Shown: positions 8,465-16,002 of the stretch, in pieces | How the letters are laid out: every line of letters begins with the position of its first letter | Position numbering within the stretch: position 1 is the first letter of the stretch | From: Insulibacter thermoxylanivorax | GTDB taxonomy: Bacteria > Bacillota > Bacilli > Paenibacillales > DA-C8 | Direction: 5' to 3' | Assembly: GCF_015472005.1 (NCBI RefSeq) | Contig: NZ_BMAQ01000011.1 | Span: 1-51,086 of the forward strand | Length of the DNA stretch: 51,086 bases | Notes under the pieces: generated by a model | Told to the model about the DNA's origin: nothing | Databases searched by the model: none | What the model saw: the letters and a program-made list of their open reading frames with translations, nothing else | Translations under genes and position numbers: made by a program

Positions 8465-10939
8465 TTAAGGTTCGATCCCCCATACCAGCTGTCCGTTCAG
8501 ATAAAGCGTGACGCGTTCCCATGGAGCAAATGAGGTGATGCTTGGATTAAAGGAATAATCATTCGTTTCGTCAAAATTGGACCAGTCATTCTTAGACATC
8601 CGCAATTGAATGGGACCGCTTTCGCCGTTCGGGGAGATCCTGCCTGCTTGACTTGTGAAGCTCAGTTCGACGTATTCGTCAGTGAAAGAAGATTGAATAT
8701 GGCTGCTGCCGATCTGCGCCCAGTCAATCCAAGCATTCATGGCTTGTCCGCCGTCTTTGCTGAAGTAGTAGCGCAGCTTGAGGTCACTGAGATTTACAGC
8801 CGTCGAGCCGCGATTCACGATATTAAAATGCGGTTTGATCTGATTGTCATAAGGGTTGGTATCCGCTGCAAGATATTCCACGATGAGATCTCCCTCCGGT
8901 ACCGGCTGCGGGTCCGGATCTGGATCAGGGCCTGGTCCCGGGCCAGGATCGGGGTCCGGCTGCGGTTCGGTCTGCGAACCCGGCTCTTCGCCGAATTCCA
9001 AGACTCCCCCATCATAGACAGGGATATAAGGCGTCTTCTTGACCTGAGCCGTCAAACCTTGGTAGGAGTAATCATTGGCCGCATTCCAGAAGTTCGTTCC
9101 GGCCGGTGCGGCGATGCGGAATTGCACTTCCTTCTTATGCGCCGATTGTCCGCCCGGATAGATCTCGACACCGGTAAAATCGATATCGACATAATAGAGA
9201 TGTTTCGATGCATCCCAGGCCTGTAATTGCGATACCTGTGCACCTTCGTTAAGATGCGTCGTTACGCGAATGTCGTTCGCCGTGTACCCTGCGGCATACA
9301 CCTCAGACAGATCGACGAAATACTTAAAGGAAAGCTTATCGCCCATTCGCGCCGGCCAAGCTGAGCGATTGTTCAGAATTGCTTTGATCTCGGTGAAGTT
9401 GGCGCCTTGCGTATTGATCCCTGCTTCGACGAAGATCTCATCCTCCGTCACCGGCTCAGGCTGCGGGAAATTGCTGAGCGGCTGCTGGCCTTGTCCATAG
9501 AGCAGATACATCTTAGCCAGAGCACCGGTGAAGCCGGCATTATAATCCGTCGCCACTTCGTTGTTGATATAATTGCGAACATCGTCTTCATATGAATCAT
9601 CCGCGTTAGGTCCGCCGACTAAGGCGCCGTAGAGAATATGCCGATGGGAGGATGGAATATCGAGACTATCCGCATAAGAGCCGTGGGCCGTCCGATGGTG
9701 CGGTCTTTGCGGCGGATTGTTGCCGAAGCCTACCACATAGCTGCTGTTGCGCGGATTATCCCCCAGGATGTAGAGGATCTGACTTGTGGCAAAATCGCGG
9801 TATCTCTGCTGTTTGGCCGGATCCTGCACCCAATCGGAATAGACAAAGGCTAGATAGGCGGTCGTCGAGGCATAGCGCAGCGCTCCCCATTGATCTAAGT
9901 AAGCTAAGCCGCCGGGTGTGTAGGTGATGCGCCGACCATTCACGCCGACGGACCAATAATCCAGATGATTCTCAACGGCTTGGATATACCGATGATCGTT
10001 GGTGATCCTAGCCATGAGCAGCTGAGCGCCTTTGTGCACGTCGTCCCAATTGTGGGCCCATTCATAGCCCCAGCTGAGAATGTTCTCGCCGACGCTTCGC
10101 GCCTTGTTTAGATAGTTCTCATCCTCCGTCGCCAGATACAGCCACACCGCTCCCCACATCAATTCATCCTCATAACCGCTCCAGGAGTTGTAATAATCCC
10201 GCGCATCGGTGATGCTGTCGGAATACTTGCCCCGGTAGGTGTCGGCGAATTGGTAGAGTTCCTTCGCATGCTGAAGCAGCAGCTGCGAATAAGCGGCATC
10301 CGTTTCCTCGAAGATGATCGAGGCTGCGGCCAGCGCCGCTGCGGTTCCGGCTGCGAGGTCGGAACCTGGATGCTGCGCATCGATCTTGTATGCCGGGCGC
10401 GGCATCGGCATCACTTCCGCCGGCCCCCACCAGTTATGGTCGAGAGTGCCGTTGCCGACTTGGCCATAGAATTCATTGGGTCCCGTATGCGCCTTGATAA
10501 AATAATCCGTCGCCCATTTGATATTGTCCAGCATGTACTCCAGCTGCCCTGTCTGCTCATAGGCTTCTCGGTACTCATAAACGGACCATGCCAGCATCGT
10601 TGCACTGTAAGCCATCGGCAAGCCAAACTTCACATGATCGCCGGCATCGTACCAGCCGCCGGTCAAGTCGTGCCCCACATCCATCCCATCCTGCAAGCCC
10701 GAATCCCCACGCCAGTTCAGACGATTGTTCTCCGGCAATTTGCCGGAGCGCTGCGCTTCATAGAAGAGGATCGACTTCTGAAGAGCTTCGGCATAGTTAT
10801 AATCCGTAACCGCTGCCTGCGCTTCCTGAACGCGGCCGACCAGGCCGTAGGATACGGATGCAGTGAGTACCGATGACAGCACGGCAACCTTTAAGGTTCG
10901 CTTGACGCCCTTGGTGATGCTCCATACATTCCTGCGCAC
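8465..10939 (-). CDS. Secreted GH9 endoglucanase with CBM3c and CBM3
   Basis: Processive endoglucanase of family 9 (824 aa), architecture GH9-CBM3c-linker-CBM3. Signal peptide 1-42 (ends VQEAQA). GH9 domain about 45-482: catalytic Asp pair in GGWYDAGDHVKFG (D98, D101), the substrate-cleft segment PHHRTAHGS, and the acid Glu in NNEVATDYNAGF (E461). CBM3c about 500-650 is the module that fuses to the GH9 cleft and gives processivity; the Pro/Asp-rich linker about 655-680 precedes a CBM3 (682-824) very close to those of Cel48 and Cel44. GTG start at 10939, with AAAGGAGG 7 nt upstream. It is the first gene of the cellulase block; a terminator of the preceding gene and two direct repeats lie upstream. 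Confidence 0.96.
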   Translation of the reverse strand: MRRNVWSITKGVKRTLKVAVLSSVLTASVSYGLVGRVQEAQAAVTDYNYAEALQKSILFYEAQRSGKLPENNRLNWRGDSGLQDGMDVGHDLTGGWYDAGDHVKFGLPMAYSATMLAWSVYEYREAYEQTGQLEYMLDNIKWATDYFIKAHTGPNEFYGQVGNGTLDHNWWGPAEVMPMPRPAYKIDAQHPGSDLAAGTAAALAAASIIFEETDAAYSQLLLQHAKELYQFADTYRGKYSDSITDARDYYNSWSGYEDELMWGAVWLYLATEDENYLNKARSVGENILSWGYEWAHNWDDVHKGAQLLMARITNDHRYIQAVENHLDYWSVGVNGRRITYTPGGLAYLDQWGALRYASTTAYLAFVYSDWVQDPAKQQRYRDFATSQILYILGDNPRNSSYVVGFGNNPPQRPHHRTAHGSYADSLDIPSSHRHILYGALVGGPNADDSYEDDVRNYINNEVATDYNAGFTGALAKMYLLYGQGQQPLSNFPQPEPVTEDEIFVEAGINTQGANFTEIKAILNNRSAWPARMGDKLSFKYFVDLSEVYAAGYTANDIRVTTHLNEGAQVSQLQAWDASKHLYYVDIDFTGVEIYPGGQSAHKKEVQFRIAAPAGTNFWNAANDYSYQGLTAQVKKTPYIPVYDGGVLEFGEEPGSQTEPQPDPDPGPGPGPDPDPDPQPVPEGDLIVEYLAADTNPYDNQIKPHFNIVNRGSTAVNLSDLKLRYYFSKDGGQAMNAWIDWAQIGSSHIQSSFTDEYVELSFTSQAGRISPNGESGPIQLRMSKNDWSNFDETNDYSFNPSITSFAPWERVTLYLNGQLVWGIEP

Positions 10940-11027
10940 TTCCTAACCTCCTTTACTGAATATTGAGCAAGAGAAGCTGTCTCTTACCCACTTATCTGTT
11001 ATTACGATCACTTGCTGCATTTTCTGT

Positions 11028-11098
11028 CCGTCCTGCGATAAAAACAAAGAACCTTCCACACTTCCATCGAAGCATGGCGAATCCCGTCCCGCGATAAA
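11028..11098. repeat. Direct-repeat pair in the cel9 upstream region
   Basis: CCGTCCtGCGATAAA (11028-11042) recurs as CCGTCCcGCGATAAA (11084-11098), 56 bp apart, in the 172 bp between the upstream terminator and the Cel9 start. It may be a regulator binding pair. I saw no clear sigma-A or SigI promoter in this gap. Confidence 0.45.
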
Positions 11099-11111
11099 CA
11101 GATTATTAGAT

Positions 11112-11139
11112 AAAAAAAAGACGCTGGAATCCAGCGTCT
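11112..11139 (-). terminator. Rho-independent terminator
   Basis: AGACGCTG, short loop, CAGCGTCT followed by eight U on the minus strand, 13 nt after the stop of the small membrane protein gene. It separates that gene from the cellulase block. Confidence 0.9.
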
Positions 11140-11151
11140 CGATCTTGCACC

Positions 11152-11457
11152 TTAATCATATAAATGATATTCATCTAAGTTCATCGATGAACGGCCATTC
11201 TTCCCTCTGTTCCGGTCAGGCAAGGCATGTATTTCTTGTCTTCCATTGTTATAGAAGATGATCAGTTCATCTGAAGTAATCGACGCCGATACATTCGCCA
11301 AGTTAGCTGCGCTGTAAGATTGGACAAGCTGTTTCACATCAATGCTCTCCTCTCCGGCGTTCGTCCCCTCCTGCGCTCCTATATACCAGCTCCCAATGAC
11401 AACGATAACAAGTACCAACACTGCTGCTATTCCTATATAACCTGCTTTTTTGTTCAT
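11152..11457 (-). CDS. Small membrane-anchored protein, unknown function
   Basis: About 101 aa starting MNKKAGY at 11457; an ATG 9 nt earlier (11466) sits too close to the only GG-rich site. One N-terminal membrane helix (about residues 6-25, IGIAAVLVLVIVVIGSWYIG) is followed by a short outside domain with no family I recognise. The helix has no lipobox. It ends in a strong terminator and may be cotranscribed with the small ORF upstream on the same strand. Confidence 0.6.
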   Translation of the reverse strand: MNKKAGYIGIAAVLVLVIVVIGSWYIGAQEGTNAGEESIDVKQLVQSYSAANLANVSASITSDELIIFYNNGRQEIHALPDRNRGKNGRSSMNLDEYHLYD

Positions 11458-11486
11458 ACACCACACATCCTATCTCTTAGATGATG

Positions 11487-11702
11487 TTAACGTTCATGAT
11501 ACTTATCACATGTACGATATCGCTTCAAGTTTAGATGTTCCGTGATGAACGTCACAGCATCTAAGGGGATCTTATGCCCAAATCCTGCATCAGCCCAGAT
11601 CAGTCGTCCGATGAACAACATAATGTGAAGAAGCAGGAGAAATATCATGCATGCGAGGTATAGCGAACGATGCTTAAACTGATGTGCAAAGGCAAGATCC
11701 AC
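11487..11702 (-). CDS. Possible small membrane protein, start uncertain
   Basis: 71 codons from a GTG at 11702, or 54 from an ATG at 11648; neither has a ribosome site. The predicted protein has a hydrophobic helix (LYLACMIFLLLLHIMLFIG) and a polar tail whose codons look like those of real genes here. The 5' end would overlap the divergent panD start by 33 bp if the GTG is used. No family recognised; it could also be a remnant. Confidence 0.35.
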   Translation of the reverse strand: MDLAFAHQFKHRSLYLACMIFLLLLHIMLFIGRLIWADAGFGHKIPLDAVTFITEHLNLKRYRTCDKYHER

Positions 11703-12083
11703 CGCGCCGTGGTCACTGAGGCGAATCTGGATTATGTAGGCAGCGTGACGATCGATGAGCAGTTGATGAAGGAAGCGAATATCGAGCCCTATGAGATGGT
11801 GCAGATCACCAATCTGCGCAATGCTGCCAGATGGAAAACCTATGCGATCCCAGCTCCCGCCTGCTCAGGAACAGTCTGTCTTAATGGACCGCCTGCACAC
11901 CTGTTCCACCCGCAGGATCAGGTGATCATCCTAAGCCTGGGCTTGTTCGATGAGCAGGAATTACGCCGATTGAGACCGCGGATCATCTTCGTGGATGAAC
12001 ACAATCAGATCGTGATACAAGAAGAATACGAATTATACAACAACCGAGGGGAAGTGAATTGGAGTGGTTTACAAGCGAGGTAA
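11670..12083 (+). CDS. panD: Aspartate 1-decarboxylase
   Basis: Pyruvoyl enzyme that makes beta-alanine from L-aspartate for pantothenate and CoA synthesis (137 aa; family about 127). The proenzyme cleaves itself at Gly24-Ser25, seen here exactly as YVGSVTI with S25 becoming the pyruvoyl group. The chosen ATG places the cleavage site at the family position. Other family stretches are KIHRAVVTEANL, AIPAPACSGTVCLNGPPA and DQVIILSLGLFDE. The C-terminus is a little longer than usual. panB and panC are not nearby. The 3' end overlaps the next gene by 20 bp, so the two are cotranscribed. Confidence 0.93.
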   Translation: MLKLMCKGKIHRAVVTEANLDYVGSVTIDEQLMKEANIEPYEMVQITNLRNAARWKTYAIPAPACSGTVCLNGPPAHLFHPQDQVIILSLGLFDEQELRRLRPRIIFVDEHNQIVIQEEYELYNNRGEVNWSGLQAR

Positions 12084-12798
12084 ATTGACGAAGTATCGAC
12101 TGTTGGCCAGGTCCAGCGAACTAGCCGCCGCTTTGCCGCCAACGCGGACACTGAACAAGGAGAATCTCAGCACTTACTTAAGCCGATACAAGAGCGTGAT
12201 CTTGAAGCCGTCTTTCGGTTCGGGGGGAGCAGGCGTAATTGCCGTTTCAACGAAAGAACATCATACTTACCGGGTTCATTCCGGCAGATCCGTCGTCTAT
12301 TGCACCGGCATGGATTCCCTCTACTCTGCCATTCGTAAGAAAAGACGCGGCCGGCTGTATCTCATACAGCGCAAGCTCAGCTTGGCGAAGGTGGGCAGCC
12401 GTCCCTTCGATATCCGCGTGATGGTGCAGCGGGAACGCGGGAAATGGATCATCTCCGGCCGACTAGCCAAAGTTGCTGGAGCCGGCTACATCATTACCAA
12501 CTTGAGGCTTGGCCGGGGACGCGTACTTCCCCTCCGCACCGCCCTGCGCCGTTCGAATATCAGCGGGTTGGATGCAGATGAACTGATTCACCGCATCGAC
12601 CGCCTCTCCCTTAGTTCCGTCCATCAGCTGAACCGGTATTATCGCTTGCGCAACGTCGGCCTCGATATCGGTGTCGATACGCAAGGAAGGGTATGGTTGA
12701 TCGAGCCCAACTTTCATCCGGATCTGACCATGTTTCGTCGCCTCAAGGACAAATCGATCTATAGGCGAATTCGAGCACTGTCAGGAAGGAAAAAATAA
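12064..12798 (+). CDS. YheC/YheD-family ATP-grasp protein
   Basis: 244 aa, similar to the ATP-grasp core of endospore coat-associated YheC/YheD proteins, but shorter than the 360-450 aa Bacillus forms, lacking their N-terminal part. Visible elements: VILKPSFGSGGAGVI (ATP-grasp lysine and glycine-rich loop), PFDIRVMVQRERGKW, and GLDIGVDTQGRVWLIEPN with the acidic/Asn metal ligands near the end. The GTG start at 12064 lies inside the end of panD. ATP-grasp enzymes join a carboxylate to an amine or thiol; the substrate of this family is not known. The product is expected in the spore or mother cell. Confidence 0.78.
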   Translation: MVYKRGKLTKYRLLARSSELAAALPPTRTLNKENLSTYLSRYKSVILKPSFGSGGAGVIAVSTKEHHTYRVHSGRSVVYCTGMDSLYSAIRKKRRGRLYLIQRKLSLAKVGSRPFDIRVMVQRERGKWIISGRLAKVAGAGYIITNLRLGRGRVLPLRTALRRSNISGLDADELIHRIDRLSLSSVHQLNRYYRLRNVGLDIGVDTQGRVWLIEPNFHPDLTMFRRLKDKSIYRRIRALSGRKK

Positions 12799-12837
12799 CG
12801 TGACGGAATAAGTCTACGAGCAAAGGCCTCCGTCACG
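12799..12837 (-). terminator. Terminator of ldh
   Basis: CGTGACGGA and TCCGTCACG form a 9-bp stem around a 21-nt loop; on the minus strand TTATTTTTT follows. It sits 9 nt after the ldh stop and overlaps the 3' edge of the ATP-grasp gene, so it may serve both converging genes. Confidence 0.65.
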
Positions 12838-12846
12838 CATATTGGA

Positions 12847-13761
12847 TCAATGTTTTAAACTTTGGATAAGCTCTTTTAATTTATCCGCCGAGCGGTGCAA
12901 GAGTTGTTGTTCTTCTTCGTTCAGGTCAATATGCATCACTTCCCTGACCCCCTGCCGATCGACGATGCATGGGACTCCCAGGTAAACATCCGAAATGCCG
13001 TAGTAATCTTCCAACAAGGTCGATACGTTGAGCACCGCTCCTTCATCCCCCAGAATTGCCGCACAGATGCGGTCTAGGGCCAGTGCAATGGCATAGTAAG
13101 TTGCGCCCTTCTTCTCGATGATCTGATAAGCAGCATCCCTTGTATTTTCAAAGATGCGCTGCTTCGTCTCTTCATCCAGAATCAATTCGGAACCAGCGAT
13201 ATTCGCCAAGCTCCATACCGGCAGTTCGGAATCACCGTGTTCGCCGATGATATGCGCGTGTACGCTGCGCGGATCGATATTCAGATGCTCGCCGATCAAA
13301 TAGCGGAAACGCGCACTGTCCAGCAGCGTCCCCGAGCCGATGACGCGGTTAGCCGGCCACTTCGAACGCTTATAGGTAAAATAGCTCATAATATCGACGG
13401 GATTCGAAGCGATGAGCAGGATCCCGTGATCATTGTACTTTAGCACATGGTCCACAATATCCTCGAAGATCGCAACATTGCGCTTTAAGAGATCAATCCG
13501 CGTCTCTCCGGATTTCTGAGCTGCGCCCGCTGTGATGATGATGATGTCCGCATCTTTGCAGTCTTCATAATCCCCGGCCCAGACCTTCACGCGGCCGAGA
13601 TAGGGCATGCCATGGTTCATATCCAGGGCGTCGCCCTCCGCTTTATCGCGATTCACATCGATGAGGACGAGCTCATCCATGCGCTGCCTTAACAGCAGCG
13701 TATATGCCGTTGTAGAGCCTACTGCCCCAACGCCGATCACGACGATTTTCCTCTTCTTCAT
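12847..13761 (-). CDS. ldh: L-lactate dehydrogenase
   Basis: Cytoplasmic NAD-dependent reduction of pyruvate to L-lactate (304 aa). N-terminal Rossmann motif GVGAVGS (residues 10-16); substrate loop AAQKSGETR with Gln82 at the position that sets lactate against malate specificity (Arg in malate dehydrogenase); substrate-binding R151 in LDSARFR; catalytic His175 in IIGEHGDSE. Start ATG 13761 with AAGGGAG upstream; a TTG just before it is less likely. Monocistronic with its own terminator. The AT-rich upstream region has two copies of GATGGGGAT, but I could not fix a promoter or a Rex site. Confidence 0.95.
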   Translation of the reverse strand: MKKRKIVVIGVGAVGSTTAYTLLLRQRMDELVLIDVNRDKAEGDALDMNHGMPYLGRVKVWAGDYEDCKDADIIIITAGAAQKSGETRIDLLKRNVAIFEDIVDHVLKYNDHGILLIASNPVDIMSYFTYKRSKWPANRVIGSGTLLDSARFRYLIGEHLNIDPRSVHAHIIGEHGDSELPVWSLANIAGSELILDEETKQRIFENTRDAAYQIIEKKGATYYAIALALDRICAAILGDEGAVLNVSTLLEDYYGISDVYLGVPCIVDRQGVREVMHIDLNEEEQQLLHRSADKLKELIQSLKH

Positions 13762-14010
13762 CAATCACATCTCCCTTTGCTGCACTTTTTTATCTCAATT
13801 AGACCCAGTATTATCCCCATCATAATATATTCCCTAGCTTAATTCATCCCCATCAATAAAAAAATCATACCTCTTCCTTCTGCAGCGAGCTCCTGCCTGA
13901 ATCAACTTAGATGGACATACAGCCAACATCCGATGCGGACCAGCCGCTTGATTCTTCATGCCGCTATGATCAATAATAAACGGGAGATTGAGTTGATGGG
14001 AGGAACATCA

Positions 14011-14457
14011 TTGAAGCAGACGCAGATCGTACACACCGAAGAAGAATTGCGCGCATGTATCGCGATCAGAACCAAGGTATTCGTAGAAGAACAGAACGTG
14101 CCGCTGGAATTGGAGATCGATGAATATGATCGTTCCCCGGATGCTTGCATCCATGTGTATGTCATTCAAGACGGCAAACCAGCAGGTACAGCCCGCTTGA
14201 TCCCATACGACGAGGATACGGCGAAGATCCAGCGGGTAGCCGTACTGCAGGAATACCGCGGTCAAGGCATCGGCGGGATGCTTCTAACCGCCTTAGAGGG
14301 ACAAGCCCGAGCACAGGGTGCTCGCCGTTGTATCCTCGATGCCCAGCTGCATGCGGTGCCGTTCTATGAGAAACAAGGCTATGTAAAACTGTCCGACGAC
14401 ACCTTCTACGACGCGGGAATCCTGCATGTACGGATGGTCAAAGAACTAAATGAATAA
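14011..14457 (+). CDS. GNAT-family N-acetyltransferase (YjcF/ElaA-like)
   Basis: Acetyl-CoA-dependent acyltransferase of about 148 aa. The acetyl-CoA loop is QRVAVLQEYRGQGIGGMLL; the N-terminal block IRTKVFVEEQNVP and the late LHAVPFYEKQGY are typical of the YjcF/ElaA subgroup. Start: TTG at 14011, with GGGAGGA 6 nt upstream, is better supported than the ATG at 13996, which lies before that ribosome site. Substrate unknown. Followed by a good terminator. A broken paralogous-type GNAT gene lies 1.2 kb downstream. Confidence 0.85.
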   Translation: MKQTQIVHTEEELRACIAIRTKVFVEEQNVPLELEIDEYDRSPDACIHVYVIQDGKPAGTARLIPYDEDTAKIQRVAVLQEYRGQGIGGMLLTALEGQARAQGARRCILDAQLHAVPFYEKQGYVKLSDDTFYDAGILHVRMVKELNE

Positions 14458-14474
14458 CCTAAACAACAAGCATC

Positions 14475-14553
14475 CGCTCCCCGCACCATTCGAACTGCCG
14501 CGAGGGAGCGTATGAGTCTTTAACAGCAGTTCATATAGCTGCTGTTTTTTTAT
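14475..14553 (+). terminator. Hairpin plus terminator after the GNAT gene
   Basis: First hairpin 14475-14510 (CGCTCCC/GGGAGCG) starts with the text CATCCGCTCCC that recurs after the Mn-catalase gene. Second hairpin 14522-14546 (AACAGCAG/CTGCTGTT) is followed by TTTTTTT and is a standard terminator. The stretch 14554-14694 leads to the Mn-catalase gene; I see no certain promoter in it. Confidence 0.8.
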
Positions 14554-14694
14554 TGGGCGAATCGACAACCATGATGTTGATGTCAATGTAAATGCCGTAA
14601 AGATTTTACGTATATATGATCTATTTCCAAGCATATGGAACATAGGATGTTAATGTGATATCACTCTGATCATCTTAATCTAGGGGGAGATTCT

Positions 14695-15594
14695 ATGTTC
14701 AAACGTGTCAACCGTCTGCCCATCCAACTGCCGAAACCGGATCATCCCGATCCCAATGCGGCCAGTGCCGTGCAGGAACTCTTAGGCGGACGCTTCGGTG
14801 AGATGTCCACATTGAACAACTACATGTTCCAGTCCTTCGCTTTTCGTAACAAGAAGAAGCTGAAGCCATTCTACGACCTGGTTGCCAGCATCACTGCGGA
14901 AGAAGTGGGCCATGTAGAGCTGGTGGCCAATACGATCAACCTGATGCTGATCGATTCAACCAAACCCGGGGATCCCGATTCGACACCGCTGGGAAACGGC
15001 ACCGACAAGCGGAACACCTATTATTTCATTGATACGGCCCTTACGGCGAAACCCTGGGATTCCATGGGCAAAGCTTGGACGGGAGATTATGTCTTCAGCA
15101 GCGGCAATCTGCTGCTCGATCTGCTGCATAATTTCTTCCTGGAAACCGGTGCTCGTACCCATAAGATGCGTGTCTATGAAATGACCGACAATCCAACAGC
15201 CCGTGAGATGATCGGCTACTTGCTGGTTCGCGGCGGCGTACATATCCTGGCTTACGCCAAGGCCATCGAGATCATCACCGGCATCAGCTTGCCCAGGATG
15301 CTGCCGATCCCGAACCTGGACAATTCCAAGTTCGATTACGCCCGCAAATACGAAGAACAAGGCTTGCACCGCCGGCTGTACACCTTCAGCGATTCCGACT
15401 ATCAGGACATCGCCTTGATCTGGAAAGGCACGCATCCGGAAGACGGCTCGCAGCTGGAAGCGGTCATCGGCACACCGGTCGGCTATCCGGTGCCGGATCT
15501 GCCGGCAGTCGATGAAACGTTTGCCCCGGGTATCTCGCCGGAAGACTTTGCGAAGATTTACAAGCAACTCAAAGATGCTGCTAATATCCAATAA
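14695..15594 (+). CDS. Manganese catalase
   Basis: Non-haem dimanganese catalase (299 aa) that splits hydrogen peroxide. Ferritin-like four-helix core with metal ligands in RFGEMSTLNNY (E36), AEEVGHVEL (E70, H73), FLETGARTHKMRVYEM (Glu) and GGVHILAYAKA (His). The C-terminal tail (about 210-299) is the usual extension that wraps the neighbouring subunit. Start ATG with AGGGGGAGA upstream. Single gene with its own terminator. In spore formers such enzymes may be general or spore-coat (CotJC-like) proteins; length and tail fit the general catalase branch (YdbD/KatN-like). Confidence 0.93.
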   Translation: MFKRVNRLPIQLPKPDHPDPNAASAVQELLGGRFGEMSTLNNYMFQSFAFRNKKKLKPFYDLVASITAEEVGHVELVANTINLMLIDSTKPGDPDSTPLGNGTDKRNTYYFIDTALTAKPWDSMGKAWTGDYVFSSGNLLLDLLHNFFLETGARTHKMRVYEMTDNPTAREMIGYLLVRGGVHILAYAKAIEIITGISLPRMLPIPNLDNSKFDYARKYEEQGLHRRLYTFSDSDYQDIALIWKGTHPEDGSQLEAVIGTPVGYPVPDLPAVDETFAPGISPEDFAKIYKQLKDAANIQ

Positions 15595-15611
15595 CGTGTG
15601 GAAGAAAAAAC

Positions 15612-15642
15612 ATCCGCTCCCGGATGATTTGAGGGAGCGGAT
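15612..15642 (+). terminator. Terminator of the Mn-catalase gene
   Basis: ATCCGCTCCC (15612-15621) pairs with GGGAGCGGAT (15633-15642), followed by TTTCATAT. Its left arm repeats the hairpin found before the gene at about 14471. Confidence 0.7.
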
Positions 15643-15709
15643 TTCATATATCCAGCGGTGCTGATTTTTTTGATTCCCGATTAAGTTACAGCATCAGATA
15701 CATTTCATA

Positions 15710-15960
15710 TTATGAAAGCTCGTTTCGGGTAAAGTTAAGGCACTTAACAAATCCCATAAGCGATGTATGATTCGGAAAAACGGGTGTCTCCCCATCGAGA
15801 GCGATTACGGAATATTCCAAACTGTTGCCTTCAAGTCCGAAAAAGTGATTAAAAAATGCGTCCTTGGTCAGCTCGAACTTCACCAATCGGAGAAGCCCGT
15901 CTGAAAAGCTTCAAAGATCGCATCTTCATTCGTTTCCGTACATCTTCTGTATGTAATCAT
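15710..15960 (-). pseudogene. Broken GNAT acetyltransferase gene
   Basis: An ATG at 15960 with GGAGGAGG upstream opens MITYRRCTETNEDAIFEAFQ.., the N-terminus of a GNAT acetyltransferase, but meets TGA after GFSDW. In the next frame the protein carries on as KFELTKDAFFNHFFGLEGNS..LEYSVIALDGETPV, which is plainly the same domain, then becomes unrelated text and stops at 15710. The acetyl-CoA loop and C-terminal half are missing. So it is a frameshifted and truncated gene with an intact ribosome site. The remainder of 15643-15709 and 15961-16002 shows nothing clear. Confidence 0.75.
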
Positions 15961-16002
15961 GTCCTTCGCCTCCTCCTGGGATTCCAATCTATTCGGTTGC
16001 CT

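Noticed and set aside
10940-11111. SigI-type promoter (ACCCCC / CGAA) before the cellulase block
   Set aside because: No match with sensible spacing was found, so direct SigI control is not claimed.
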